Assembly (NCBI RefSeq): GCF_003751085.1
Contig: NZ_RJJY01000001.1
Span: 744,001-808,000 of the forward strand
DNA from: Micromonospora sp. Llam0
GTDB taxonomy: Bacteria; Actinomycetota; Actinomycetes; Mycobacteriales; Micromonosporaceae
Direction of reading: 5' to 3'
Length of the DNA: 64,000 nucleotides
In this document: positions 1 through 8,094 of the stretch, piece after piece
Layout: the number at the start of each line of letters is the position of its first letter
Position numbering within the stretch: position 1 is the stretch's first letter
Made by a program: the position numbers and the translations under genes
The notes under the pieces: model-generated
The model's database searches: none
The model's input: the letters and a program-made list of their open reading frames with translations, nothing else
Told to the model about the DNA's origin: nothing

Positions 1-19
1 GACACCGGTAGACAAGGAG

Positions 20-1678
20 ATGCACGTGTGGAAACCCAAGAAGTGGCTGACTGCGGTCCTGGGCGTGCTCGCGATGACGCTCGCGACGACCGTGGCGAGT
101 GAAGGCGTAGCCCCCACCCCGGCACAGGCGCTGGACAACGGGGTCGCCCGCACCCCACCGATGGGCTGGAACACCTGGAACACGTTCGGCTGCAACATCA
201 ACGAGACGCTGATCCGCCAGATGGCCGACGCCATCGTCAACCACGGCCTGCGCGACCTCGGCTACAAGTACGTCGTCGTCGACGACTGCTGGTTCAACCC
301 GAACCGGGACGCGCAGGGCAACCTGCAGGCCCACCCGGAGCGGTTCCCCAGCGGCATGAAGGCCCTCGGCGACTACCTGCACTCCCGTGGCCTGCTGTTC
401 GGCATCTACCAGGTGCCGTTGGACCGGACCTGTGCCCAGTACTTCGGATCGTTCCCCGGCGCCACCGGCAGCCTCAACCACGAGTACCAGGACGCCCGGC
501 AGTTCGCCGCCTGGGGCGTCGACTACCTGAAGTACGACTGGTGCTCGCCGACCGGCACTATCAATGACCAGGTGGCCCGGTTCAGCATCATGCGGGACGC
601 GCTGGCGGCCACCGGCCGGCCGATCGTCTACAGCATCAACTCCAACAGCATCCACGAGAAGACCGGGCCGCAGCGCAACTGGAGCGACGTGGCGAACCTC
701 TGGCGGACCACCGAGGACATCACCAACACCTGGGACAGCGGCCAGACCAACGGCTACCCGATGGGCGTCAAGAACATCGTCGACGTCAACGTGCCGTTGG
801 CCGGGTACGCCGGACCCGGCGGGTTCAACGACCCGGACATGATGGAGATCGGCAACGGCGGCATGACCGACACCGAGATGCGCAGCCACTTCGCGCTCTG
901 GGCGATCATGGCCGCGCCGTTGATGATGGGCAACGACCTGCGATCGGCCAGCACGGCGACACTGAACATCCTGCGCAACCAGAATCTGATCGCGATCAAC
1001 CAGGACTCCCTCGGGCTGCAGGCGGTCCAGATCTCCCACGACGGCACCCGCCGGGTGCTGGCCAAGCGGCTGGCCAACGGCGACGTCGCCGTCGCCCTGT
1101 TCAACCAGGGCAACTCGACCACGACGGTCTCCACCACGGCGGCGGCGATCGGCAAGTCCGGCTCCTCGTTCACCCTGCTGGACGCCTGGACCAACGGCAC
1201 CTCGACCACCTCCGGCAACATCTCGGCGAGTGTCCCGGCGCACGGCACGGTGGTCTACCGGGTCAGCGGCGGCGGCACCGTCGACCCGCCGACCCCGACC
1301 ACGTTCCGGCTGCGCAGCGAGTCGTCCGGCCGCTGGCTCGACCTGGACAACTCCAACACCGCCAACGGCACCGGCGCGCTGATCTGGGACTGCCACGGCA
1401 ACCCCAACCAGCAGATCACCCAGGACGGCCAGACCCTGCGCGTGCTGGGCAAGTGCCTGGACATCCCGAGCAACGCGACCAACGGCTCCCGGGTCGTGGT
1501 CTGGGACTGCCACGGCGGCGCCAACCAGCAGTGGACCCTCAACGGCAACGGGACGGTGAGCAACGTCCAGTTCCCGTCGCTGTGTCTCGACGTCAACGGC
1601 AATGCGACCGCCAACGGCACGGCGGTGATCGTCTGGTCCTGCCACGGCAACGCCAACCAGCGCTGGGCCCGTGCGTAG
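20..1678 (+). CDS. Secreted alpha-galactosidase, GH27 with C-terminal ricin-type CBM13
   Basis: A 552-residue secreted glycosidase predicted to release terminal alpha-galactose (or beta-L-arabinopyranose) from plant polysaccharides outside the cell. An N-terminal signal peptide (Lys-rich start, hydrophobic core, AQA-type cleavage site near residue 37) is followed by a GH27 barrel. LKYDWC (Asp about 173) carries the nucleophile and GGFNDPDMMEIG (about 268-278) the acid/base region; the motif NGVARTPPMGWNTWN is typical of the family. A short PT linker near residue 415 leads to a beta-trefoil lectin with repeated QxW signatures (NQQITQ, NQQWTL, NQRWAR). The ATG at 20 has an AAGGAG ribosome site just upstream. 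Only 19 bases of upstream sequence are in the window, so its control is not visible. The CE1 esterase gene follows after 44 bases on the same strand. Confidence 0.93.
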   Translation: MHVWKPKKWLTAVLGVLAMTLATTVASEGVAPTPAQALDNGVARTPPMGWNTWNTFGCNINETLIRQMADAIVNHGLRDLGYKYVVVDDCWFNPNRDAQGNLQAHPERFPSGMKALGDYLHSRGLLFGIYQVPLDRTCAQYFGSFPGATGSLNHEYQDARQFAAWGVDYLKYDWCSPTGTINDQVARFSIMRDALAATGRPIVYSINSNSIHEKTGPQRNWSDVANLWRTTEDITNTWDSGQTNGYPMGVKNIVDVNVPLAGYAGPGGFNDPDMMEIGNGGMTDTEMRSHFALWAIMAAPLMMGNDLRSASTATLNILRNQNLIAINQDSLGLQAVQISHDGTRRVLAKRLANGDVAVALFNQGNSTTTVSTTAAAIGKSGSSFTLLDAWTNGTSTTSGNISASVPAHGTVVYRVSGGGTVDPPTPTTFRLRSESSGRWLDLDNSNTANGTGALIWDCHGNPNQQITQDGQTLRVLGKCLDIPSNATNGSRVVVWDCHGGANQQWTLNGNGTVSNVQFPSLCLDVNGNATANGTAVIVWSCHGNANQRWARA

Positions 1679-1722
1679 CCGACGGACCGGTACCCACTCA
1701 CCGCGTCGTTGGGAGATTTGTC

Positions 1723-3057
1723 ATGCGTAGACCGAGATCCTTGTTCCGACCGGTCGGTGTCGCGGCGCTGCTGGTCGCGGCGCTCGCCGTCACCACCGTA
1801 GGTGCGGCGGCTGCCGCCGCCCCCCGCACGTCCGCCGCCGGCCCTGTCGGTATCACCGTCGCGTCCGGCGACGCCGTCGGCATCACCGCCGGGACGGCCG
1901 GTTGCGGCCGCGCGCCGGGGCTGGCCAGCGGCACCCGTACGGTCCAGAGCGGCGGCCGGACCCGCAGCTACATCCTGCGGCTGCCGGACAACTACCAGCA
2001 GAATCAGCCGTACCGCCTGGTCCTGGGTTTCCACTGGTGGGGCGGTACGGCGGTCGACGTCGACACCGGACAGACCGTGCAGCGCGACGTCTGGTCCTAC
2101 TACGGGCTGCGTCGGCTGGCCGACAACAGCACGATTTTCGTCGCCCCGCAGGGCATCGACAACGGCTGGGCCAACACCGGCGGCATGGACGTCACCTTCG
2201 TCGACGACCTGCTGCGCCAACTCGACGCCAACCTGTGCATCGAGACGACGCAGCGGTTCGCCCTCGGCTTCAGCTACGGCGCTGCGATGAGCTACGCCCT
2301 GGCCTGCGCACGGGCCGACGTGTTCCGCGCGGTGGCGCTGTACGGTCCGCCCCGGGAACTCAGCGGATGCAGTGGCGGCACCCAGCCGATCGCGTACTTC
2401 GGGGCGCACGGCGTCAGTGACGTCATCGCCAGCGGTCGGTCGATGCGGGACCGGTTCGTCCGCAACAACGGCTGTACGCCGCAGAATCCGCCGGAGCCGG
2501 CGGTCGGCAGCCTGACCCACCGCACCACCGCGTACTCGGGTTGCCGCGCCGGCTACCCCGTGGTGTGGGCGGCGTTCGACGGTGGCCACATCGCCGCGCC
2601 GCAGGACGGTGCTCCCGGTGACAGTGGCACCCGGACCTGGCTGCCGGGGGAGACCTGGGACTTCTTCACCCAGTTCGGTGCCCCGCCGGGTCCGGACCCG
2701 ACCACACCACCGCCGAGTCCGACGACTCCGCCGCCGGGGCCGACGACTTCGCCGCCCGCGACCGGTGCGTGCACCGCGACGTACCAGACCATCGGCTCGT
2801 GGCCGGGTGGGTTCCAGGGTGAGGTGACCGTCCGGGCCGGCAGCTCGGCGATCAATGGCTGGACCACCCGGTGGACCCTCGCCGGTGGTCAGGGCATCAG
2901 CCAGAGCTGGAACGGTGCGCTGAGCGTCAGCGGGTCGACCGTGACCGTCCGCAACGTCGACTACAACGGCTCGCTGCCGGCCGGCGGTACGGCGACCTTC
3001 GGGTTCATCGGCACCGGCTCGGCGTCGAGCCCGGCGGTGAGCTGCTCCAGCCCGTAA
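1723..3057 (+). CDS. Secreted CE1/PHB-depolymerase-like esterase with C-terminal CBM2
   Basis: A 444-residue secreted esterase, probably a feruloyl or acetyl-xylan esterase that removes side groups from xylan; exact substrate not determinable. The ATG at 1723 (MRRPRSLFRPVG) begins a clear signal peptide and is preferred to the longer frame, which runs back into the galactosidase gene. The alpha/beta-hydrolase core has the nucleophile elbow GFSYGAAMS, an LGFHWWGG oxyanion strand and a late GGHIA histidine. A Pro/Thr linker (about residues 325-345) joins it to a CBM2 cellulose/xylan-binding module with paired end cysteines (CTATY ... CSSP) and conserved Trp residues. It lies 44 bases after the GH27 gene and probably belongs to the same secreted polysaccharide-degrading set. 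Confidence 0.88.
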   Translation: MRRPRSLFRPVGVAALLVAALAVTTVGAAAAAAPRTSAAGPVGITVASGDAVGITAGTAGCGRAPGLASGTRTVQSGGRTRSYILRLPDNYQQNQPYRLVLGFHWWGGTAVDVDTGQTVQRDVWSYYGLRRLADNSTIFVAPQGIDNGWANTGGMDVTFVDDLLRQLDANLCIETTQRFALGFSYGAAMSYALACARADVFRAVALYGPPRELSGCSGGTQPIAYFGAHGVSDVIASGRSMRDRFVRNNGCTPQNPPEPAVGSLTHRTTAYSGCRAGYPVVWAAFDGGHIAAPQDGAPGDSGTRTWLPGETWDFFTQFGAPPGPDPTTPPPSPTTPPPGPTTSPPATGACTATYQTIGSWPGGFQGEVTVRAGSSAINGWTTRWTLAGGQGISQSWNGALSVSGSTVTVRNVDYNGSLPAGGTATFGFIGTGSASSPAVSCSSP

Positions 3058-3084
3058 CCGTTTGGGGTCTTCGACCCGCTGCCC

Positions 3085-3159
3085 GCGACTGGCGGCGGAT
3101 CCCTCACCTGTCGACGCGTCCTGCGCGTCCGACCGGTGGGTGGGTCCGCCGCCAGTCGC
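3085..3159. terminator. Long stem-loop after the CE1-CBM2 gene
   Basis: GCGACTGGCGGCGGA at 3085-3099 is exactly inverted at 3145-3159, with further partial pairing inside the loop (GACGCG-N5-CGCGTC). It starts 28 bases after the esterase stop codon. There is no clear U-tract, as is common for high-GC actinobacterial terminators. Confidence 0.5.
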
Positions 3160-3223
3160 ATGTGTGGGGCTGCGACAACCCTTCGACGGCACCGCCCACC
3201 GCCGACGCGGGTCGATCAGGTCG

Positions 3224-3313
3224 ATGAGCTGGCAAAATAAGAAAAATCAAGATCAACATCAAGAAAATCAAGATCAAGTCATGGTGTGGACGAGAAAAGT
3301 GAGGTACAAATGA
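3224..3313 (+). other. AT-rich island with a possible 29-residue peptide ORF
   Basis: About 90 bases of strikingly A-rich sequence in an otherwise GC-rich window. The sequence ATCAAGATCAA occurs twice (about 3246 and 3267). It can be read as an ATG-initiated 29-codon frame rich in Gln, Asn, Asp and Lys ending in TGA at 3311-3313, just ahead of the DUF2089 operon. The codon use is unlike any neighbour, so it is more likely a promoter or leader region than a gene; a small peptide cannot be excluded. Confidence 0.25.
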
Positions 3314-3350
3314 GTGGCGAGCACATCGCCGAGAGCAGGGGAGCCGAGCA

Positions 3351-3731
3351 GTGGACTGGCAGGAGTTGACCGACCTGACGCGCGGGCAACCGTTCGTGGT
3401 CGAGCGGGTGCGGCTGGCCGGCAGCGGCGTCGCCGTCGAGGGCCAGTTCGAGCCGCCGCAGCTGGCCCAGCTCAGCGTCGACGACCAGGTCTTCGTCGCC
3501 GCGTTCGTCCGGTCGCACGGGTCGATCAAGGAGATGGAGCGGATCTTCGGGGTGAGCTACCCGACGGTCAAGTCCCGGCTCAACCGGATCGCCGAGCAGC
3601 TCGATTTCGTCGAGCAGCTCGACATCGCCGACACCGGCCCGGTGTCGGCCAGCGCCGAGATCGTCGACCGGCTGCGCCGTGGCGAGATCGACGTCCGGCA
3701 GGCGTTGGCCGAGCTGGAAGGGCCCCGATGA
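3351..3731 (+). CDS. DUF2089 family protein (putative DNA-binding regulator)
   Basis: A 126-residue cytoplasmic protein of the DUF2089 type. Residues about 45-85 form a helix-turn-helix-like segment (VRSHGSIKEMERIFGVSYPTVKSRLNRI) resembling the sigma-70 region 4 / MerR-like fold seen in this family, so a regulatory role is likely but unproven. The GTG start at 3351 follows an AGGGGAG ribosome site. The stop codon overlaps the next start (ATGA at 3728-3731), making it the first gene of a three-gene coupled operon with a small membrane protein and a SHOCT-like protein. DUF2089 proteins often sit beside SHOCT/DUF4097 proteins, which suggests an envelope-associated control unit. Confidence 0.8.
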   Translation: MDWQELTDLTRGQPFVVERVRLAGSGVAVEGQFEPPQLAQLSVDDQVFVAAFVRSHGSIKEMERIFGVSYPTVKSRLNRIAEQLDFVEQLDIADTGPVSASAEIVDRLRRGEIDVRQALAELEGPR

Positions 3732-3988
3732 TGCCGCAGCTGGTGACGGTGCGTTGGCGTCAGGGCGACGGCCGAAGGCGGCGACTGTACGTCCCGGTCC
3801 TGCTGGTGCTGCTGGTGCTGTCGCCGCTGCTGCTGGTGGCCCTGCTGGGCGGCCTGGTCGCCTGCCTGGTCTACCGGGTCAGCCCGACCGGTGCGCTGCG
3901 CGCCGCCGGAGGTCTGCTGTGGGCGCTGCCCGGCGCCCGCGTCGAGTTCGCACAGGGCCGCACGGCCCTGCTGGTGAGTGTCAGATGA
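3728..3988 (+). CDS. Small hydrophobic membrane protein of the DUF2089 operon
   Basis: An 86-residue protein. After a basic N-terminus (RWRQGDGRRRRLY) comes a long Leu/Val-rich stretch of about 30 residues that is one long or two short membrane helices, then a short tail. The ATG at 3728 overlaps the DUF2089 stop by four bases, and its own stop overlaps the next ATG in the same way, so the three proteins are translationally coupled. I do not recognise a named family. The context suggests it anchors or senses for the regulator and SHOCT-like protein on either side. Confidence 0.7.
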   Translation: MMPQLVTVRWRQGDGRRRRLYVPVLLVLLVLSPLLLVALLGGLVACLVYRVSPTGALRAAGGLLWALPGARVEFAQGRTALLVSVR

Positions 3989-4440
3989 CAGCGAAGGAGA
4001 AGCACGAGATGAACGAACAACGCCGCCAGATCCTGGAGATGCTGGCCGAAGGGAAGATCACCGCAGCCGAGGCCGAGCAGCTGATGGACGCCCTCGACCG
4101 GGAGCAGCCCGAGCCGTCGCCTGCCGGCGCAACCCGTCCGAAGACCCGACCGAAGTACCTGCGCGTCGTCGTGGACTCGGCCGAGGGCTCCGGCGGTGAC
4201 GGGCCGGGCCGGATCAACGTCCGGGTCCCGTTGCAGCTGCTGCGCGCCGGGGTCCGGCTCACCAGCCTGATCCCGCCGCAGGCACTCGCCCACGTCAACG
4301 CCGAGCTGGGCAAGTCAGGGGTGCCGATCGACCTGACCCAGCTCAAGCCGCAGCACATCGAGGACCTGGTCGAGCAGCTCGACGACCTCACCGTCGACGT
4401 CGACCAGCCCGACGCCAAGGTGAAGGTCTTCTGCGAGTGA
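3985..4440 (+). CDS. SHOCT-like domain protein
   Basis: A 151-residue cytoplasmic protein. Residues 9-35 (NEQRRQILEMLAEGKITAAEAEQLMDAL) match the short helical SHOCT-like/YvlB N-terminal motif often linked to membrane-stress proteins. After a charged Pro-rich linker, the C-terminal part (RINVRVPLQLLRAGVRLTSLIPP ... VDVDQPDAKVKVFCE) resembles the conserved tail of the same family. The ATG at 3985 overlaps the preceding stop (ATGA) and is chosen over the longer in-frame extension for that reason. A hairpin follows the stop codon. Confidence 0.75.
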   Translation: MTAKEKHEMNEQRRQILEMLAEGKITAAEAEQLMDALDREQPEPSPAGATRPKTRPKYLRVVVDSAEGSGGDGPGRINVRVPLQLLRAGVRLTSLIPPQALAHVNAELGKSGVPIDLTQLKPQHIEDLVEQLDDLTVDVDQPDAKVKVFCE

Positions 4441-4455
4441 CGCCGCGACAGCGTC

Positions 4456-4492
4456 GGCTGCCCGCTCGGACCACGGGGCCGGGCGGGCAGCC
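4456..4492. terminator. Hairpin between convergent genes
   Basis: GGCTGCCCGC (4456-4465) pairs with GCGGGCAGCC (4483-4492). It lies between the SHOCT-like gene and the convergent methyltransferase gene and could stop transcription from both sides. It lacks a U-tract. Confidence 0.5.
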
Positions 4493-4497
4493 GGGGG

Positions 4498-5166
4498 TCA
4501 CCGCACCGTTGCCAGCATGACCGCCTGGTCGTCGCGTTCGGCACCCCGGGCGCGACGAACCAGGCGGCACACCTCGCGCAGCCCGGCCGCCTCGATCCAG
4601 GCGGCCACCCGGTCCGCGGTGACGAGGTGCCGCTCCAGCACGATCTCGTGGCCGAACCGGCGGTACGTCGCGGCGACGTCGCGCGTACCGTGTCCGGCCT
4701 GGAATCCGACGAGCAGGTGGCCGCCCGGGCGCAGCACCCGGGCGGCCTCGGCGAAGACGCGGCCCTGACCGGCCGGTGGCGTGTGGATCGTCGAATACCA
4801 CAGCAGTACGCCCGCGAACCGGGAGCCCGGGAACGGAAGGTCGGCCAGCGAGCCGACGGCGAACAGCAGGTCCCGGTGATCGCGGCGGGCCATAGTGATC
4901 ATGCCCGGTGACAGGTCGAGCCCGACGACCTGGCAGCCCTGGTCGGCGAGGTAGCGGCCCATCCGCCCCGCACCGCAGCCCGCGTCGAGCACCAGCGGGT
5001 CGTCACCCGACCCGACCCGCACCGCCTCGGCGAAGGCGTCGACCATGGCGAGGTCCAGCGGTGCCTCGGCGTGGGTGTCCGGCATGCGGGTCGCGTAGTC
5101 CCGGGCCACGGTGTCGTAGGCGAGCCGTACGCCCTGGAAGTCGGGCCGGGCAGGTGAGGTGGACAC
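4498..5166 (-). CDS. Class I SAM-dependent methyltransferase
   Basis: A 222-residue soluble methyltransferase with the Methyltransf_11 pattern: motif I is LDAGCGAGRMG, motif II region VVGLDLSPGMI, post-motif RPGGHLLVGFQ. The substrate cannot be inferred. I chose the GTG at 5166 (MSTSPARPDFQGVRLAYDTVARDYA); the longer frame runs back into the upstream AlkD-like gene. It lies eight bases after that gene on the same strand and is probably co-transcribed with it. Confidence 0.8.
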   Translation of the reverse strand: MSTSPARPDFQGVRLAYDTVARDYATRMPDTHAEAPLDLAMVDAFAEAVRVGSGDDPLVLDAGCGAGRMGRYLADQGCQVVGLDLSPGMITMARRDHRDLLFAVGSLADLPFPGSRFAGVLLWYSTIHTPPAGQGRVFAEAARVLRPGGHLLVGFQAGHGTRDVAATYRRFGHEIVLERHLVTADRVAAWIEAAGLREVCRLVRRARGAERDDQAVMLATVR

Positions 5167-5174
5167 AGGCGTGC

Positions 5175-5885
5175 TCAGGCCGTGCCGGCGAGGTACGCCG
5201 CGCGGCGCTGCGGCTCGAACTTTTTGATCGCGTACCGCAGCATCACCCTCGGCATGTCCCGTTGGTGCCGGGTCAGGAACTGCTCGGCCACCGTACGGTC
5301 GCGGTTGCCGACCTCGCGCAGCATCCAGCCGACGGCCTTGTGGATCAGGTCGTGCGGGTCGTGCAGCAGCTGTCGCGCCAGCCGCAACGTCCAGTCGAAG
5401 TCCCCGGCCCGGATGAAGGCGAACGTCGCCATGATCGCGATCCGTCGGTCCCAGACCAGCTCCGACGCGGCCAGCCGGTCCAGCACGGCGCGGTCGGCGT
5501 CGAGCAGCCACGGCCCGACGATGTACGGGGCGCACGAGTCGACCAGGTCCCAGTTGTCGATCCGGTCGGTGTGGGCCAGCACGGTGTCGAAGATTGCGGC
5601 CCGCTGCCGCTGCCTGCCCTTGTCGAACATGCGCACCAGGATGAAGATCGCGGTCAGCCGTTCCTCGTGCACCTCGCTGGTCAGCAGCCGCGTCGTCTCG
5701 GCCAGGGACAGGTCACGCCAGTACCGGCCGGCCACCCGACGCTGGTCCGGCACCGGTACGCCGATCGCCCGGCCGCCCTCGCCGTACCCGCCGGGTCGGA
5801 TCTGCAGGAACCGGCGGGTCTGCTCGGCGCGACCCGGGTCGGCGAGGGCGGCGAGCGCCCGGCGGACATCGTCACAGGTGGCCAT
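5175..5885 (-). CDS. AlkD-like DNA alkylation repair protein
   Basis: A 236-residue all-helical HEAT-repeat DNA glycosylase of the AlkC/AlkD family, predicted to remove N3- and N7-alkylpurines from DNA. Recognisable segments are IGVPVPDQRRVAG near the N-terminus, WDLVDSCAPYIVGPW (the Trp/Asp region lining the DNA groove), WDRRIAIMATF, HDLIHKAVGWMLREVG and MPRVMLRYAIKKF. Length and motif order fit an intact family member. The adjacent methyltransferase gene begins eight bases downstream. Confidence 0.9.
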   Translation of the reverse strand: MATCDDVRRALAALADPGRAEQTRRFLQIRPGGYGEGGRAIGVPVPDQRRVAGRYWRDLSLAETTRLLTSEVHEERLTAIFILVRMFDKGRQRQRAAIFDTVLAHTDRIDNWDLVDSCAPYIVGPWLLDADRAVLDRLAASELVWDRRIAIMATFAFIRAGDFDWTLRLARQLLHDPHDLIHKAVGWMLREVGNRDRTVAEQFLTRHQRDMPRVMLRYAIKKFEPQRRAAYLAGTA

Positions 5886-5919
5886 CGACCGCCGAATCTA
5901 CCGCCGGTCGGCGGCGGTC

Positions 5920-6620
5920 TCACCCGTCGGGGGTGAACACGATCCGGGTGCTGCTGTCAGCGGGCAGCGGCCAGGTCTGCTCGACCCGGTGCAGCGGTAC
6001 GACGGTGGCGGGTACGGCGAAGGTGCCGCGGGCGATCTCGGCGGCCACGGCGGGCAGATCGGCGGCTATCTCGGCGGTGCTCAGCGACCCTTGACCGCTG
6101 CCGATCAGCTCCAGCCGCGACGATCGCAGGAGCCCGGCTGGCACCGGCGTCTCGTGTCCGGCCATCTCACCGAGGTTGATCCAGGTGAGGGTCTTGCCGG
6201 GCGTGTCGGTGCGCCCGGCGGCGAGGGCAGCCATCGTGGTGGTTGCCGGGGCTCCCCGGAGGAAGTCGAGGACGACGTCGACCTCGGCGCCGACGCGGCG
6301 AATCTGCTCGGGGTCGTCGAGCAGCACGGTGGCGGTGGCACCGGGGATGGCGGCCAGGCGTCCGGCGTCCCGGCCGACGGCGATCACCTGGTCCGCGCCG
6401 AACAGCCGGGCCACCTGGACCGCCATCTGCCCGGTGCCCCCGGTGGCGCCGACGACCATGACGTTGCGGCCCTGGCGAAAGGTGATCCGTCGGCCCAGCG
6501 CGAGCCAGGACGCGATGGCACAGTTCAGCGTGCCAGCTCGTGTTCGCCGGGCACTCGTGGTTCGTCGTGGTCCTGATAGCGCGGTGGCGCGTTGTAGCTG
6601 GTGACGACTGCTGCTTTCAT
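5920..6620 (-). pseudogene. Zinc-type alcohol dehydrogenase/quinone oxidoreductase, internally deleted
   Basis: The ATG at 6620 begins a typical medium-chain dehydrogenase N-terminus (MKAAVVTSYNAPPRYQDHDE) that hits a stop after 31 codons (6525). In another frame the sequence then resumes at NCAIASWLALGRR, which in relatives lies well over 100 residues into the protein, and continues through the NAD(P)-binding motif VVGATGGTGQMAVQVARLFGA to a normal C-terminus at 5920. Roughly 90-100 codons covering the GroES-like catalytic domain are therefore missing, together with a frame change. The C-terminal part alone (from ATG 6459, 179 residues) is open but would lack the substrate domain. It follows the reductase gene by 27 bases in an apparent operon opposite a TetR regulator. 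Confidence 0.8.
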
Positions 6621-6647
6621 CGGGGCTCCGTAGCGGCTGGTGGCCGG

Positions 6648-7316
6648 TCAGTTGCTGTCGAGGAGTGCGGCGATCCGGGCGGCGTCGGCCGGCCGGCCGG
6701 GGGCGGCGAACATGCCGTCCGGGTCGAGGTAGGCGTGGTGGGCCGGCGTACCGGGGCCGAACCGGCGGCTGTCGGCGAGGGCGCCCGCGTCGTGGACGTC
6801 GTAGCCGAGGGTGTCGATGAGGGCGGCGGCCGTGGCCTTCGCGGTGGGGTCGTCACCGGCGATCGCGATGGCGCTGCGGTCGGCGGCGCCGGCAGGCCGG
6901 CCGAGCGTGGCCAGGTGTTTGAAGAAGATGTTGCTGAACGCCTTCACGACGAACGACTCGGGCAGGTGGGCCTGGAGCAGTTCGCCGGTGGTGGTACGGC
7001 CGGCGTCGAGCTCGGGAAAGTGGCCGTCGCGTTGCGGGTAGTAGTTGATGGTGTCGATGACCACCGTGCCGTGTAGCGGCGCGACGGGGACGTCGCGGTA
7101 GGCCTTGAGTGGGGTCGTCACCACGACGACGTCGCCGGCCCGGGCGGCCTCGCCGGGCGTGGCGGCGCGCGCCTGCGGCCCGAGCTGGGCGGCCAGGCCG
7201 CGCAGGGTGTCCGGGCCCCGGCTGTTGCTGAGGACGACGTCGTGTCCGGCGTCCACGGCGAGCCGGGCGAGCGTGCCGCCGATCTTGCCGCTGCCGATGA
7301 AACCGATCGTGCTCAT
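6648..7316 (-). CDS. NADPH-dependent F420 reductase-like oxidoreductase
   Basis: A 222-residue NAD(P)-binding protein of the F420-dependent NADP reductase / ProC-like family. The N-terminal GFIGSGKIGGTLARL is a Rossmann glycine motif and LSNSRGPDTL is the following NADP-phosphate-binding region; the C-terminal half (KAFSNIFFKHL ... IAGDD ... LIDTLGYDVHDAG) fits this family. Whether it uses F420 is unknown. It is divergently transcribed from a TetR gene across 141 bases and is probably its target. The dehydrogenase pseudogene follows 27 bases downstream. Confidence 0.85.
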   Translation of the reverse strand: MSTIGFIGSGKIGGTLARLAVDAGHDVVLSNSRGPDTLRGLAAQLGPQARAATPGEAARAGDVVVVTTPLKAYRDVPVAPLHGTVVIDTINYYPQRDGHFPELDAGRTTTGELLQAHLPESFVVKAFSNIFFKHLATLGRPAGAADRSAIAIAGDDPTAKATAAALIDTLGYDVHDAGALADSRRFGPGTPAHHAYLDPDGMFAAPGRPADAARIAALLDSN

Positions 7317-7412
7317 CGTGGCTCCTGACTGTCGGGGAGCTGCGGGGTCGGGTGACCGCCGCTGGCTAGAGTGGGAACAGCCCCGCGTACCGAAGGGGTT
7401 CCTTGACTTTAG

Positions 7413-7428
7413 CGCAGGGATTCCTGCG
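7413..7428. promoter_or_regulatory. Probable TetR operator
   Basis: CGCAGG-GATT-CCTGCG is a perfect inverted repeat in the divergent region between the reductase and the TetR gene. A weaker repeat AAGG-GGTT-CCTT lies at 7393-7404 and a -35-like TTGACT at 7403-7408. Placement fits autoregulation and control of the divergent operon. Confidence 0.5.
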
Positions 7429-7457
7429 TTTCGCTACTGCGTACCGCCGAAGGGACT

Positions 7458-8033
7458 GTGATGGCCGCCACCGGGTCCGAGCCGCGCATGACCGTGCGCC
7501 GGCCGCAGCGGGCCGACGCGCGCCGCAACTTCGACGCCCTCCTGGCGGCCGCCCGCGAGGCGTTCGCCACCGACGGCTCCGGCGCCTCCCTGGAGGGCAT
7601 CGCCCGACGCGCCGGCGTCAACATCGCCACCCTCTACCGCAACTTCCCGACCCGCCAGCACCTGTTCGAGGCCGCGTACCTCGACGAGGTGCAGACCCTG
7701 GCCCGGACCGCCGCCGACCTCGCGCACCTTGACCCCTGGGCGGCGCTGGAGAGCTGGCTGCGCCAGTTCGTCAGCTACGCCACGACCAAGAAGGCCGTGT
7801 ACGACGCGATCGCCCACAACGAGGCGATGTTCGTCTCCGGCCGGGAGATCATCCACACCGCCGGTCGTCCGCTGCTCGAACGCGCCCAGCGCGCCGGAGC
7901 GGCCCGCGCCGACGTCACCTTCGACGACGTGCTGTTCCTGGTCAACGGGGTCAGCGGAGCAAACTTCGTGCAGGAGGCCCAGCGCGACCGAGTCCTGACC
8001 ATGGCCCTGGACGGCATCAGAGCCCGGACCTGA
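7458..8033 (+). CDS. TetR/AcrR family transcriptional regulator
   Basis: A 191-residue repressor. The N-terminal DNA-binding domain (about residues 20-66) contains the helix-turn-helix SLEGIARRAGVNIATLYRNFPTRQHLFEAAY, a near-consensus TetR motif, followed by a ligand-binding helical domain. The GTG at 7458 is directly followed by an ATG at 7461; either could start, with AAGGGA upstream. It is divergent from the reductase/dehydrogenase operon and probably represses it. The ligand is unknown. Confidence 0.92.
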   Translation: MMAATGSEPRMTVRRPQRADARRNFDALLAAAREAFATDGSGASLEGIARRAGVNIATLYRNFPTRQHLFEAAYLDEVQTLARTAADLAHLDPWAALESWLRQFVSYATTKKAVYDAIAHNEAMFVSGREIIHTAGRPLLERAQRAGAARADVTFDDVLFLVNGVSGANFVQEAQRDRVLTMALDGIRART

Positions 8034-8094
8034 CGTACCCCAGGATCTCGATCAAGGTGCGTCGGCGACGTGGGGCATCGCCGTCTTTATCGGT

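Noticed and set aside
1255..3192. Long minus-strand open frame opposite the two secreted enzymes
   Set aside because: It is a GC-bias shadow of the GH27/CE1 genes with Arg/Ala/Pro-rich composition and no domain; the plus-strand genes have signal peptides and catalytic motifs.
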